64,000 nt of DNA from Sporosarcina sp. ANT_H38 (lineage in GTDB: Bacteria > Bacillota > Bacilli > Bacillales_A > Planococcaceae), in assembly GCF_008369195.1 (NCBI RefSeq), contig NZ_VOBC01000002.1, positions 558,001-622,000 on the forward strand. Reading direction: 5' to 3'. The position numbers and the translations under genes were made by a program. The notes below the pieces were generated by a model that worked only from the letters and a program-made list of their open reading frames with translations, was not told where the DNA came from and ran no database searches. This document shows positions 1 through 8,554 of the stretch, piece by piece (the first letter of the stretch is position 1; each line of letters starts with the position of its first letter).

Positions 1-53
1 TACCTGCATCCTCACTTACAGATAATCTGACTTCAAGAAGGGAGAATAACAAG

Positions 54-755
54 ATGAAACGAATCGATACGAACAAAATCACATTTTGGGGACTTACTTT
101 CCTGTTGCTCATTTTTGTTGAGGCGGCTTTCTTTCATAATGGTAATATCGTGTTCGTCCTTCTTGGTGCCGGACTTATTTATTACGGTTTGCGGAAACGA
201 TCGAAGCTGCTATTTTTACCAGGTCTGTTTTTTATCGCAATGGCGCTTTTCACATTATGGAGTTTACGGATGTTCATTTTCATCGTCATCGTCTATGTCC
301 TCGTAAGATTATGGAAAGGCGTGCCATCGGAGGAAATTATGCGTCCTCTCAAAGATCTTCAGCGAGAAACGCCTAATGGAATATGGAAAAACAAATTATT
401 TTCCGTCCAGTCATCTCCTTTTTCGTCGTATGAGTGGGAGGATATCCATATCCAAGGACTCTTTGGTGATATTCACATCGATGTCACGGATACGGTTCTA
501 CCAAAAGGGACTTCTTTAATTTCCGTTAGGCAAGGTATCGGAAAGATCAAGATTGACTTGCCTTATGAAATCCCTGTACGCATTCATTACACGACATTAA
601 TCGGTGATGCTAAACTGTTCGGTATTTACCGAAAACGGCTCATTAATGAGTCGCTCCATATGAAAGATAGTTATGAAGGGAAATCAGCTGAGTCCCCTGA
701 ACTTATCATTACACTTTCCACTTGGGGCGGAGATGTCGAGGTGACAAGAAAATGA
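54..755 (+). CDS. liaF: LiaF-like cell-envelope stress regulator
   Basis: A 233-residue membrane protein. Four hydrophobic helices fill residues 10-85 and are followed by a soluble C-terminal domain (about 115-233) with the LiaF beta-rich signature (DIHIDVTDTVLPKG, then TWGGDVEV). In Firmicutes LiaF inhibits the LiaS kinase until envelope stress releases it (family knowledge). The next two genes encode the matching kinase and regulator, and the liaF stop overlaps the liaS start (ATGA), so the three are translated as one unit. The start is preceded by AAGGGAG at 38-44. The promoter and anything upstream lie outside the window. No liaIH target genes are visible here. Confidence 0.9.
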   Translation: MKRIDTNKITFWGLTFLLLIFVEAAFFHNGNIVFVLLGAGLIYYGLRKRSKLLFLPGLFFIAMALFTLWSLRMFIFIVIVYVLVRLWKGVPSEEIMRPLKDLQRETPNGIWKNKLFSVQSSPFSSYEWEDIHIQGLFGDIHIDVTDTVLPKGTSLISVRQGIGKIKIDLPYEIPVRIHYTTLIGDAKLFGIYRKRLINESLHMKDSYEGKSAESPELIITLSTWGGDVEVTRK

Positions 756-1798
756 AGGCAGTCATCGGACGTGGATTTGTTTTATCGTTTCTATTTAGCG
801 CAATTTCAGCGTTGTACATCTATTTCCTTCTTGATTTGCCCTTAGAAGAAAGTTGGTTTGCGTTTTACGAATTGCAATTTGCGGATGTTCCTCTTGGCTG
901 GTGGATTTTGAACACTATTCTCCTACTGGCTTGGGGCATCGCCATATGGACCGGTTTTTTAGGAAGTTCAAAAGAGAAAGCCATCGAGCAAAGGATAACA
1001 GGATTAATCGACACCGAGCTAGAAACCGATTCAATCGCGAAGTTCTCTCCTCGCATGGATCGGGCAATCGGTACGGTGTCAACTGTCATTCATACGCAGC
1101 GAAAAAGTCTGCAACGGATCATAGATGAGCGTGCGGAAGAGCAAGACAAACTTATCCAAGAACGAATTATACAAGAACGACAGCGGCTAGCGCGCGAGTT
1201 GCATGATTCCGTCTCCCAGCAACTGTTCGCCGCATCGATGCTATTATCTGCTATTACGGAAAATAACGAAGACGCTATAGCACAAAAACCGGTACTCCAA
1301 GTTGAAAGAATTGTCCAACAGGCACAACTGGAAATGCGCGCATTGCTCCTTCATTTGCGCCCGGCGGCATTGAATAACAAATCGCTTGCCGAAGGACTTG
1401 AAGAACTATTAATTGAATTAAAAGAAAAAATGCTGTTCGATATCCGATTTCGCTTGGAAGAAGTGACGCTATCTAAAGGGGCGGAAGATCATTTATTCCG
1501 AATCGCACAAGAAACACTATCCAACACATTGCGCCATGCTCAAGCCACAGAAGTCGATGTGCTATTCGTAGAACGAGACGGTCTGGCGATTTTCCGTGTG
1601 CAAGATAATGGTGTTGGATTCAAAGATAGTGACGGAAAAGGCGGCTCATATGGTCTGCAAAATGTAAAAGAACGTGCAATTGAAATCGGGGGAACATGCA
1701 AAATCGTTTCCGTTCCCTCACAAGGGACGATTGTGGAAGTGAAGTTGCCTGCGCGAAAAGGAGATGAACCTAATGATCAAGATCCTGTTAGTGGATGA
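752..1798 (+). CDS. liaS: LiaS/VraS-type sensor histidine kinase
   Basis: I start this 348-residue kinase at the ATG at 752, which overlaps the liaF stop codon. An upstream in-frame ATG at 722 lies inside liaF. Two transmembrane helices (about residues 5-27 and 45-65) bracket a very short outside loop, as in intramembrane-sensing kinases. A coiled linker and a HisKA_3 dimerisation domain follow, with the phospho-acceptor His in ARELHDSVSQ. A HATPase domain comes last (N box in AQETLSNTLRHAQ, G box in DNGVGF and GGSYGLQN). It should autophosphorylate on envelope stress and pass phosphate to the next gene product. The 3' end overlaps liaR by 26 bp. Confidence 0.92.
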   Translation: MKAVIGRGFVLSFLFSAISALYIYFLLDLPLEESWFAFYELQFADVPLGWWILNTILLLAWGIAIWTGFLGSSKEKAIEQRITGLIDTELETDSIAKFSPRMDRAIGTVSTVIHTQRKSLQRIIDERAEEQDKLIQERIIQERQRLARELHDSVSQQLFAASMLLSAITENNEDAIAQKPVLQVERIVQQAQLEMRALLLHLRPAALNNKSLAEGLEELLIELKEKMLFDIRFRLEEVTLSKGAEDHLFRIAQETLSNTLRHAQATEVDVLFVERDGLAIFRVQDNGVGFKDSDGKGGSYGLQNVKERAIEIGGTCKIVSVPSQGTIVEVKLPARKGDEPNDQDPVSG

Positions 1799-2405
1799 CC
1801 ATGAAATGGTAAGAATCGGCGTTTCTGCCTATCTACAGATTCAGCCTGATATGGAAGTCATCGGTGAGGCGGTAAATGGGCGCGAAGCTGTAGGAAAAGC
1901 ACTCGAGTTACGCCCAGATATTATTTTAATGGATATGGTCATGCCTGAAATGAACGGTGCCGAAGCAACTGCCGCTATTATTAAGGAGTGGCCGGAAGCA
2001 AAAATCGTTATCGTGACTAGTTTTCTAGACGATGACAAAGTATATCCGGCACTAGAAGCAGGCGCAACTAGCTACATATTAAAAACATCGAATGCGAAAC
2101 GAATTGCGGAGGCCATCCGCGAAACGTTGAAAGGCCAAACGGTGTTGGAACCTGAAGTCACAACAAAAATGATGCAAAAAATGCGTGCAGGCAATGAACG
2201 GCAACCTCATGATGAGTTAACGGAACGTGAACTCGAAGTTTTGCTGCAGCTCGCAAAAGGAAAAACGAATCAGGAAATCGCGGATGATTTATTTATTGCA
2301 CTGAAAACAGTGAAGACGCATGTCAGCAATCTATTATCTAAGCTGGAAGTGCAAGATCGCACACAAGCAGTCATTTATGCATTTAAACATGAATTAGTGA
2401 AATGA
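1773..2405 (+). CDS. liaR: LiaR/VraR-type NarL-family response regulator
   Basis: The protein of about 210 residues has an N-terminal receiver (acidic pocket DDHE, phospho-acceptor Asp in DIILMDMVMPEMNG, Lys in YILKTS) and a C-terminal LuxR-type helix-turn-helix (LTERELEVLLQLAKGKTNQEIA). The ATG at 1773 fits better than the one at 1764, because AAAGGAG (1757-1763) directly abuts 1764 but lies nine bases before 1773, and LiaR proteins begin M-I-K-I-L-L-V-D-D. It is the output of the upstream kinase and normally activates envelope-defence genes and its own operon. An intrinsic terminator follows. Confidence 0.93.
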   Translation: MIKILLVDDHEMVRIGVSAYLQIQPDMEVIGEAVNGREAVGKALELRPDIILMDMVMPEMNGAEATAAIIKEWPEAKIVIVTSFLDDDKVYPALEAGATSYILKTSNAKRIAEAIRETLKGQTVLEPEVTTKMMQKMRAGNERQPHDELTERELEVLLQLAKGKTNQEIADDLFIALKTVKTHVSNLLSKLEVQDRTQAVIYAFKHELVK

Positions 2406-2407
2406 AA

Positions 2408-2466
2408 TTTAAAAAGCAGCCATCACACGTCGCATTGTATCTGACATGTGTTGCCTGCTTTTTTAT
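2408..2466 (+). terminator. Intrinsic terminator after liaFSR
   Basis: AAAAAGCAG with an extended arm through CACACGTC pairs with GACATGTG...CTGCTTTTTT. It lies directly after the liaR stop and is flanked by A and T runs, so it can also serve the converging DinB gene. Confidence 0.75.
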
Positions 2467-2477
2467 ATGAATTACCC

Positions 2478-2945
2478 TTACGCCAAACGGTTCAATGCAT
2501 TAATCATGCCTGCATGGACACCTTCATGCCAAACCGCAAATTGAACGATTGCCTCAACTGTTGCCATCGTATGCAAGGGCCCAATTGACATTGGTTCTTG
2601 TAATGTATTGTGTAGTTTACCTTCGAGCGTTTTAGCGATGCGCTCTGGTTGCGCTTCTAAAGCCGCAATGAGCTCGTCTGTTGATGGAGCATTTCCTTGC
2701 CAATCAGTAGGTCCAGACCCCGACACAAAGAGAGAAATCCATTCAGAATGGACAGGTTCATAACCTTCCACCGCTTTTGTAACAAGTGTTTCCATCGTTA
2801 CAAAAATATGGCCCGCATTCCAACGTATCGTGTTATTGAACCCTGTTGGTTGTGCGTCCCAAGCTTCTGCTTTTGACTTTACAAGAAGTCCAAGTGTATA
2901 AATACGAGCGAATTTCAACTGATTCATTGTTTCGATGATGATCAT
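2478..2945 (-). CDS. DinB-family protein
   Basis: A 155-residue protein of the DinB/YfiT four-helix-bundle superfamily. The divalent-metal His positions typical of the family are visible in WNAGHIFVT, near residues 43-50, and in VWHEGVHAGMI close to the C terminus. Family members are damage-inducible proteins or small-thiol-dependent transferases, and which applies here cannot be read from sequence. Start choice is uncertain: the first ATG (2945) directly abuts AAAGGA, while the second (2927, M-N-Q-L-K) lies 18 bases away. The gene is monocistronic and converges on liaR. Confidence 0.8.
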   Translation of the reverse strand: MIIIETMNQLKFARIYTLGLLVKSKAEAWDAQPTGFNNTIRWNAGHIFVTMETLVTKAVEGYEPVHSEWISLFVSGSGPTDWQGNAPSTDELIAALEAQPERIAKTLEGKLHNTLQEPMSIGPLHTMATVEAIVQFAVWHEGVHAGMINALNRLA

Positions 2946-3030
2946 TCCTTTCTTTTCTTCTCCTCCACTCTACAACATCTTATCGACAAATCCAAACGGT
3001 CGCTCCTCGAAAGGAACGACCGCTACTAAG

Positions 3031-3354
3031 TTATGGTTTAAATGGATCTTCATTCGGTTTCTCTTCATTCCATTTATCGTGTGTTTCTTGATCAAATTTG
3101 CTATCTTCTTTATTTTCTTCTCCAACAGAGTATTGCTCATCCGACTTTGGTTTATTATAACCTGTGTCTGTTTTGTAAGTTCCGAATGCTGACTGTTCGT
3201 TTTCACCAGTCTTATTCAGAGAATTTTTTCTAAAGACATCCGATGTATTCGAATCGGATGGATCTGCAAGTGGAAGCTCATCGGAATTTGCTACCCCTTT
3301 CACTTTCGGTTCAAGATCTTCTTTGTTTGGATACTTACCATCTGATTTTGTCAT
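3031..3354 (-). CDS. Small hydrophilic low-complexity protein
   Basis: About 107 residues, rich in Lys, Glu, Asp, Asn, Ser and Pro, with no hydrophobic segment and no cysteine, so probably disordered. I prefer the ATG at 3354 because a strong AAGGAGG lies upstream (spacing 13); an in-frame GTG at 3408 would add 18 residues. I recognise no family. Similar short charged proteins of unknown function occur in Bacillales. The open frame, the ribosome binding site and its isolated position support a real gene, but moderately. Confidence 0.5.
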   Translation of the reverse strand: MTKSDGKYPNKEDLEPKVKGVANSDELPLADPSDSNTSDVFRKNSLNKTGENEQSAFGTYKTDTGYNKPKSDEQYSVGEENKEDSKFDQETHDKWNEEKPNEDPFKP

Positions 3355-3700
3355 ATTATCTTCTAATCCTCCTTCTTCGAATGGCACTTCGGAAAATGAC
3401 TTTTCCACTTCGGTACCATAACACCTAATGGATGGACGTCAACCTATTTACTGAATAATTCATTGATTCATATATTAATAATACACTATTTTTAAACAAA
3501 CGCGCAAGAGGAACGCTAACATGCATAGTACTACTGCAACTACAATTTTAGTTTTATTCAACCATATTATACTATTACTTTACTATTCCTCTAAATGTCT
3601 AAAAGAATAACTTTTTATAATTTAAGAGGTATTTGCCCTAACAGCCTAGTATCCTACGTGCATAAACTAAGCTATACCGCTCATGAAAGGAGTGTTGAAA

Positions 3701-3808
3701 ATGGGTCAATACGACGGATGCGCAGGCGGATTCGGAGGGAATTCACTTGCGTTAATTATTGTACTTTTCATCCTGTTGATTATTATTGGTGCTAGCTTTA
3801 TTTGTTAG
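3701..3808 (+). CDS. YjcZ-family small sporulation protein
   Basis: A 35-codon gene with AAAGGAG at 3686-3692, nine bases before the ATG. The peptide has a Gly-rich hydrophilic head (MGQYDGCAGGFGGNS) followed by one hydrophobic helix ending in LLIIIGASFIC. This is the layout of the YjcZ/YuzF family of tiny membrane peptides, many of which are sporulation-associated in Bacillus. A 7-bp perfect terminator stem follows about 50 bases downstream. A longer ORF in another frame across this site (3595-3795) lacks a ribosome binding site and looks spurious. Confidence 0.85.
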   Translation: MGQYDGCAGGFGGNSLALIIVLFILLIIIGASFIC

Positions 3809-3861
3809 AACCCCTTGTTCATTTAGCATAAAACAATTGCTAATTTCAAATCCTCTCTCGG

Positions 3862-3890
3862 AGAGCGCTGTTTAGGCGCTCTTTCATTTT
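3862..3890 (+). terminator. Intrinsic terminator of the YjcZ-type gene
   Basis: A perfect 7-bp stem AGAGCGC/GCGCTCT (3862-3868 with 3876-3882), a 7-base loop and a T-rich tail. Confidence 0.8.
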
Positions 3891-3952
3891 GTATTTCCTG
3901 CCACTATATGAAACCTAATACATTGTTCTATCGTCCAATACTGAATTAGTGG

Positions 3953-4612
3953 ATGGGGGCTCGAGCTATGAAAAACGGACTCATTTTATCGTTATTTAGT
4001 ATCGTCTTCCTACTTTGGATTGAACAATATTTAGAGGTTGCATACATATGGAAAACGATAGCGAAAGCGATTCTTTTCCTTCTTATCCCGTTCATTATAT
4101 TTCGCAAGTCAGGATTTTCATTCTTACGCTTTCGTAGAACCGATCTAAAGAGCATGAAAATTGCCCTCTGTTCTGGGATTGCGATCATGGCGATTATCAT
4201 GGCGACGTTCATCATTTTACAACCATTCATAGACATCGATGCACTTGTAGCTGATCTTACAAATGCTGGGGTAACGGCTACAGTATTTCCCTTCATTGCC
4301 CTCTATATCCTGTTCGGCAATTCAATATTGGAGGAGTTTTACTTCCGTGGTTTATTGCCAAATCTTATTGGAAAGTCACGGCTCCGATTTATTTTACCGT
4401 CATTCCTCTTCGCCATTTATCATATCGCTATTTTTCTGCCGTGGTTCAGTCCAGCTCTTCTCGCACTTGCCGTTATCGGACTCTGGGTGGGCGGGATTAT
4501 CTTTCAACTTGCCAATGAAAAAGGCGGAACAATTTTGCCTTCTTGGACGATTCATATGTTTGCGGACATTGGCGTACTAATTATCGGAGTGTATATCATC
4601 TACTTCTATTGA
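3953..4612 (+). CDS. CPBP-family intramembrane metalloprotease
   Basis: A membrane protein of about 219 residues with roughly seven hydrophobic helices and the Abi/CPBP (CAAX protease and bacteriocin-processing) motifs: EEFYFRGLL (the EExxxR motif), then FAIYHIAIF and a C-terminal TIHMFADI carrying the metal-binding His residues. Family members are glutamic or metallo intramembrane proteases, often linked to bacteriocin self-immunity. The substrate here is unknown. Start is either the ATG at 3953 or that at 3968; neither has a strong ribosome binding site. The next gene begins only a few bases after its stop. Confidence 0.85.
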   Translation: MGARAMKNGLILSLFSIVFLLWIEQYLEVAYIWKTIAKAILFLLIPFIIFRKSGFSFLRFRRTDLKSMKIALCSGIAIMAIIMATFIILQPFIDIDALVADLTNAGVTATVFPFIALYILFGNSILEEFYFRGLLPNLIGKSRLRFILPSFLFAIYHIAIFLPWFSPALLALAVIGLWVGGIIFQLANEKGGTILPSWTIHMFADIGVLIIGVYIIYFY

Positions 4613-4625
4613 AAGGGTGATCGGA

Positions 4626-4985
4626 TTGGAAGAAAAGCAGCCATTCAAAATACGCTATCTCTTCATTACACTCATCGCTTTCATCATAGTATTCACTTTC
4701 TATTATGGACAAACGTTTGAGGAAGCAATTTACTCGGATGGCTTTCCTGTTCCTGGACAAGCGAAAGTCTTTAAAGTATCGAGCGAAAAACGTTTTGAAA
4801 GTTACACTTGGAAACCAGCCTCCGAGGAAAACGGTCTGCCTATTCGCTATAAATTAATGATTCGATTAAGCGGTTGGAAAAAGATTGATCAAATTAGTAC
4901 CCTGATAACATATGAAAAAAACGGCATGAAGGTCGATATCGTATCACAGAAAGACTATATTGGAATTTACGGGCAGAAAGATTAA
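4626..4985 (+). CDS. Small single-pass membrane protein of unknown function
   Basis: About 119 residues: a basic N terminus, one transmembrane helix (roughly residues 9-29) and a soluble outside domain of about 90 residues. I place the start at TTG 4626, because AAAGGGTGAT, close to the ideal AAGGAGGTGAT, lies six bases upstream. An in-frame GTG at 4617 sits inside that site. The gene follows the CPBP protease with almost no gap and is probably co-transcribed with it. I recognise no family. It could be a substrate or partner of the protease (inference). Confidence 0.65.
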   Translation: MEEKQPFKIRYLFITLIAFIIVFTFYYGQTFEEAIYSDGFPVPGQAKVFKVSSEKRFESYTWKPASEENGLPIRYKLMIRLSGWKKIDQISTLITYEKNGMKVDIVSQKDYIGIYGQKD

Positions 4986-5030
4986 AGCTGTACGCGTTGC
5001 CTCTTTGTATAAAGGCATTTGCGTACAGCT
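4986..5030. terminator. Bidirectional terminator between convergent genes
   Basis: A perfect 10-bp inverted repeat AGCTGTACGC / GCGTACAGCT (4986-4995 with 5021-5030) encloses a second short stem TGCCT/AGGCA. It lies right after the small membrane protein gene and before the stop of the converging kinase gene. Confidence 0.75.
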
Positions 5031-5049
5031 CATTTCATTTATATATCTT

Positions 5050-7329
5050 TTATACCGCCGCCACAACGACCGTTACTTTAAACAAATCACCATCAACTTC
5101 GATTTTCATATTCCCATTATGCAAATCAACAATGGATTGTGCGATGGCAAGACCAAGCCCCGAACCATCTGTATGGCGTGACGTATCCGCACGTTTAAAG
5201 CGCTCATATAATTCATCCGTATTTTCACCGAGCTCATACTTCGTCACATTTTTCACGACGAATTCGGCCGAATCGCCCACTTTTCGAAGCGTAATATAGA
5301 CTCGGGTGCCCGGCAATGTGTACTTGATAGCATTAACAATCAAGTTATCCAATACGCGCCACCATCTTTTCCCGTCCACATAGGCAACAAGTTCGGAATC
5401 AGGGAAATTCACCCTAAAGTCCAGTCCTGATTTCGAAATCTCCTCTTCATGCTCTGCAAGAGCTTGCTGGAGTAATTGTGTCATATCGACACGTTGCTTG
5501 TTAAGCTCCAAGTTACCACTCGCCATTTTCGATACTTCGAATAAATCCTCAATCAGCGTCTTCAAACGCTCTGATTTTTTATCGAGTATACCCACATATT
5601 TCATACGTTCTTCCTTAGAAAGGTCTTCGTTCTTCAATAAATCCGTGTACGTAATAATTGATGTCAACGGCGTCCGAAGATCATGGCTCACATTTGTAAT
5701 CAATTCTGTTTTCAAGCGTTCACTTTTCGCCTGTTCAGTCATAGAATTATGGACGCCTTCACGAAGATTATTCAAATTCTTAGCATGTTCGGCAAGTGGA
5801 GATTTCCCCTCAATAGCAATCTCTTTGAACAATCGCCCATTTGCCATCGCTTCCGTAGCGACCATAATACGGTTCAAATACGCTGTTCTTCTCACAAAAA
5901 TATAGAGGAATGGCAATCCTACAAATAGGACCAGCGGAATGTAAATCATTATTAATATAGGTTGAATTAAAACACCAAACAGTCCGATACCCGCAAAGAA
6001 AAAACCAATTAATAGAAGAAACATCTGAACACCAATGGATCGATTCAAGAACATCCCTTTCCATGCAAGTAAGAACCTCATACTGTAACTTTCTTTAATA
6101 TCCTGCTCCAACGCTCCCCTAACCTTCACACGCCCGACAAGTAGGACCAATTGGAATACTATCATCCATAGGAAGACCATTAAGATGACAAACGTCATTC
6201 CAAGAAGGACTCCGCTTTCTAATCTATAATGAGTAAAAAACACGACATAGCGCCCTACAACATTTCCCACTAAAACCCAAACAATACCGGCTGAAAGCAA
6301 TAGCAATGCTGCTTTCAGGTCAATCTTCTGCCGTTGGTATCTCTCTACAAAATAGCTTGTCGTGACCCATACCTTATTGAAACGTATAACCGTCAACAAA
6401 GCCGCTAAAGCAAGTACACCAAGCATCCAAAGGAAATATAAACTTAACTGCTTTTGATTATATTGGTCTACATTTATACCTAGAGAACCTTTCTGCAATG
6501 CACTTTGCGGTACAACTACAGTCCCCTCAAATTTCTTCACCATTTGTGGCTGACTAGACTCCAAAGCGTTGTCTTGTGCATGCTCTGAAACAGTCTCTTC
6601 CGTTACGGTTGAAACAGTATCTCTGAACGCCGAAACCCCACTTTCATAGGCCTCTGACGAATAACTATCATAATAAAAGTCATCCATCCGATCAGGCGCC
6701 GCAAGGAAATAACCTTCCTCCGCACTGAAGGTCTCTTTATAGCCCGTCGTAACATGGATATCTCCTGAAGTGAACTTTTCTCCCGTTTGACTATCCGTTA
6801 ATTCATAAACAACAGGAAAATGAAGATTTTCCTCGGTATTCTGAATGCGTCGCTGCAATTCTTCTTCTAGTTGTTTCTCTTTACTTCCACGGATCTTTGC
6901 TTCTACATGAGCATCCGATTCAAAGTTCATCCGAATGTCGTCGATTTTCGCATCGCGCTCTTCTATCAATGTCTCTTTCAGCTTTTCACTTTTCCCTGCT
7001 TCCGCATCGGTAATTCGTTGCGTATATTGCGTTTCAATATTACCAATCTGTTCAGAAAGCGTACCATAGTAATTACGATGCTCTTCGATTTCGGATTTAG
7101 TAACTGTAATCCGCTTTTTCTCCGCCTCTATATCAATCGGATTCAAAACAGCTTTAGTAAGATTTCCATAAAAGTTATTCATTTCCCATTGAAAATCATT
7201 CGACTCTACATAGCTCTTGCCAATATAACGCACGTTACCACCTGTCACTGAAAGCAATGCCGTTAAAAATAATACCGCTAATGAAGTCCACACAACAATT
7301 TGTATACCATATTTCTTTTTCACCGTCAT
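5050..7329 (-). CDS. Multi-pass membrane sensor histidine kinase
   Basis: I start this kinase of about 759 residues at the ATG at 7329 (AAAGGGAG upstream); the longer frame has no credible start. Order: one transmembrane helix near residue 15; a large outside domain of about 250 residues with a highly charged coiled-coil stretch; about six membrane helices; then HisKA with the phospho-His in SHDLRTPLTS, the HATPase N box LIVNAIKYT, and the G box GSGLGLAIAQ. It pairs with the OmpR-type regulator upstream. Its start overlaps the stop of a previously overlooked 58-codon gene, which implies translational coupling. The signal is unknown; the architecture suggests a cell-surface or cell-wall stimulus. 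Confidence 0.9.
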   Translation of the reverse strand: MTVKKKYGIQIVVWTSLAVLFLTALLSVTGGNVRYIGKSYVESNDFQWEMNNFYGNLTKAVLNPIDIEAEKKRITVTKSEIEEHRNYYGTLSEQIGNIETQYTQRITDAEAGKSEKLKETLIEERDAKIDDIRMNFESDAHVEAKIRGSKEKQLEEELQRRIQNTEENLHFPVVYELTDSQTGEKFTSGDIHVTTGYKETFSAEEGYFLAAPDRMDDFYYDSYSSEAYESGVSAFRDTVSTVTEETVSEHAQDNALESSQPQMVKKFEGTVVVPQSALQKGSLGINVDQYNQKQLSLYFLWMLGVLALAALLTVIRFNKVWVTTSYFVERYQRQKIDLKAALLLLSAGIVWVLVGNVVGRYVVFFTHYRLESGVLLGMTFVILMVFLWMIVFQLVLLVGRVKVRGALEQDIKESYSMRFLLAWKGMFLNRSIGVQMFLLLIGFFFAGIGLFGVLIQPILIMIYIPLVLFVGLPFLYIFVRRTAYLNRIMVATEAMANGRLFKEIAIEGKSPLAEHAKNLNNLREGVHNSMTEQAKSERLKTELITNVSHDLRTPLTSIITYTDLLKNEDLSKEERMKYVGILDKKSERLKTLIEDLFEVSKMASGNLELNKQRVDMTQLLQQALAEHEEEISKSGLDFRVNFPDSELVAYVDGKRWWRVLDNLIVNAIKYTLPGTRVYITLRKVGDSAEFVVKNVTKYELGENTDELYERFKRADTSRHTDGSGLGLAIAQSIVDLHNGNMKIEVDGDLFKVTVVVAAV

Positions 7330-7502
7330 ACACTCCCTTTCATTATCCGTGTAAGGTAAGCAATCGCCCGACCCGAACGTTCTACACCATTGCCAACCAA
7401 GTCGATGATGTGGGAGAAACAATAACCAATACTCAATGCCGCAATAACAATTGCAAGGATTGACCAAAAAGTACTGTAATCATTTTTCGATTTTGTATCC
7501 AA
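7326..7502 (-). CDS. Overlooked 58-residue membrane protein between regulator and kinase
   Basis: This frame starts at TTG 7502 inside the end of the response-regulator gene and stops at 7326, where its TGA overlaps the ATG of the kinase. AAAGGTGGTG lies nine bases before the TTG. The peptide starts M-D-T-K-S-K-N-D-Y and has one long hydrophobic helix (FWSILAIVIAALSIGY, about residues 12-28), then a basic tail ending RIMKGSV. It fills the 150-base gap between two genes that would otherwise abut, and its two overlaps give a gap-free three-gene operon. I do not recognise a family. A role as an accessory membrane subunit of the kinase is inference. Confidence 0.6.
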   Translation of the reverse strand: MDTKSKNDYSTFWSILAIVIAALSIGYCFSHIIDLVGNGVERSGRAIAYLTRIMKGSV

Positions 7503-8169
7503 TGCCCCACACCACCTTTACATATCTCGGATTTTTTGGGTCCGCTTCGATTTTTTCTCGGATTTTACGAATATGAACTGCGACAATATTTTCAGCATTG
7601 TACGCCGCCTCGTTCCAAACACGTTCGTAAATTTCATTGATGGAAAACACACGTCCCGCGTTTTTCATCAGTAATTCTGTGATTTTGAATTCAATCGGTG
7701 TCAATCTCACCACATCACCATCGACCGTTATTTCCTTTGCATCCTCATCAAGAACAAGTCCGTCAATCTCTACTTTTTTCTGACCGTCATATGTACCAAA
7801 TTGAATATATCGACGTAATTGCGACTTCACCCGTGCCATCAATTCCATTGGATGGAACGGTTTGGTCACATAATCATCGGCACCAACGGACAAACCGTGA
7901 ATTTTATCAGAGTCCTCCGCTTTTGCACTTAACATGATAATCGGGATATTACGCGCTTCTCGAATTTTGAATGTCGTTGTAATACCATCCATATTCGGCA
8001 TCATAATGTCGAGAATGAGGAGATGGATATCATTCTCTGCCAATAACTCAAGCGCCACTTTGCCATCCGCAGCCTTTAGTACATCGTATCCTTCATTCTT
8101 CAAATAAATTTCAATCCCGTCACGGATATCCTGATCGTCATCGGCTACGAGCACTGTGAATTTCGCCAT
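7480..8169 (-). CDS. OmpR/PhoB-family response regulator
   Basis: A 229-residue regulator beginning at the ATG at 8169 (M-A-K-F-T-V-L-V-A-D-D; GCGAGGTG upstream). The longer frame to 8229 runs through non-coding sequence. The receiver domain has the acidic pair DDD, the phospho-acceptor Asp in LLILDIMMPNMDG and Lys in DDYVTKPF. The C-terminal winged helix ends WGIGYKIEK, as in the VanR/WalR branch. It is the first gene of a regulator / small protein / kinase operon. The 385 bases upstream should hold its promoter, which I could not assign with confidence. Confidence 0.93.
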   Translation of the reverse strand: MAKFTVLVADDDQDIRDGIEIYLKNEGYDVLKAADGKVALELLAENDIHLLILDIMMPNMDGITTTFKIREARNIPIIMLSAKAEDSDKIHGLSVGADDYVTKPFHPMELMARVKSQLRRYIQFGTYDGQKKVEIDGLVLDEDAKEITVDGDVVRLTPIEFKITELLMKNAGRVFSINEIYERVWNEAAYNAENIVAVHIRKIREKIEADPKNPRYVKVVWGIGYKIEK

Positions 8170-8554
8170 CTTCCGCACCTCGCTTTTCTTAACTCTATGA
8201 TACCAATTGTACCCGTCAAATCTTAACATTTATCAACTGTAATTATGAAGAAAGTCTTAAGATACGTTTTTGGGATTCACTTTCTTCTTCAAGTTAATTA
8301 TCGTCAATCTTCTATTTGCCATTCTAAAAAGCATTGTCATCGACTATAGTTATCAAGTACTTTTAACTCGACGAAAAAATGTCTATCTATATTGTATAAC
8401 CATTCACTTAAGTTCATATTATTTTCTATGACTATAGGCACCTGAATTATGGATATCACGTTTCTTCTATTGTTTGTAAGCTTTCATAGAGCAAAACCGC
8501 GCATATAGCTCACGACTATTCGGTATAAGGACTTTAGGAAATTGGAGGAATAAG
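8170..8554. other. Divergent intergenic region
   Basis: This 385-base stretch lies between divergently read genes and must carry both promoters. I see no open frame, strong hairpin or recognisable operator. AATTGGAGGAATAAG just before 8555 is the ribosome binding site of the next gene. Confidence 0.5.

Noticed and set aside
3595..3795. 66-codon frame overlapping the YjcZ-type gene
   Set aside because: No ribosome binding site; the 35-codon frame at 3701 has one and matches a known family.
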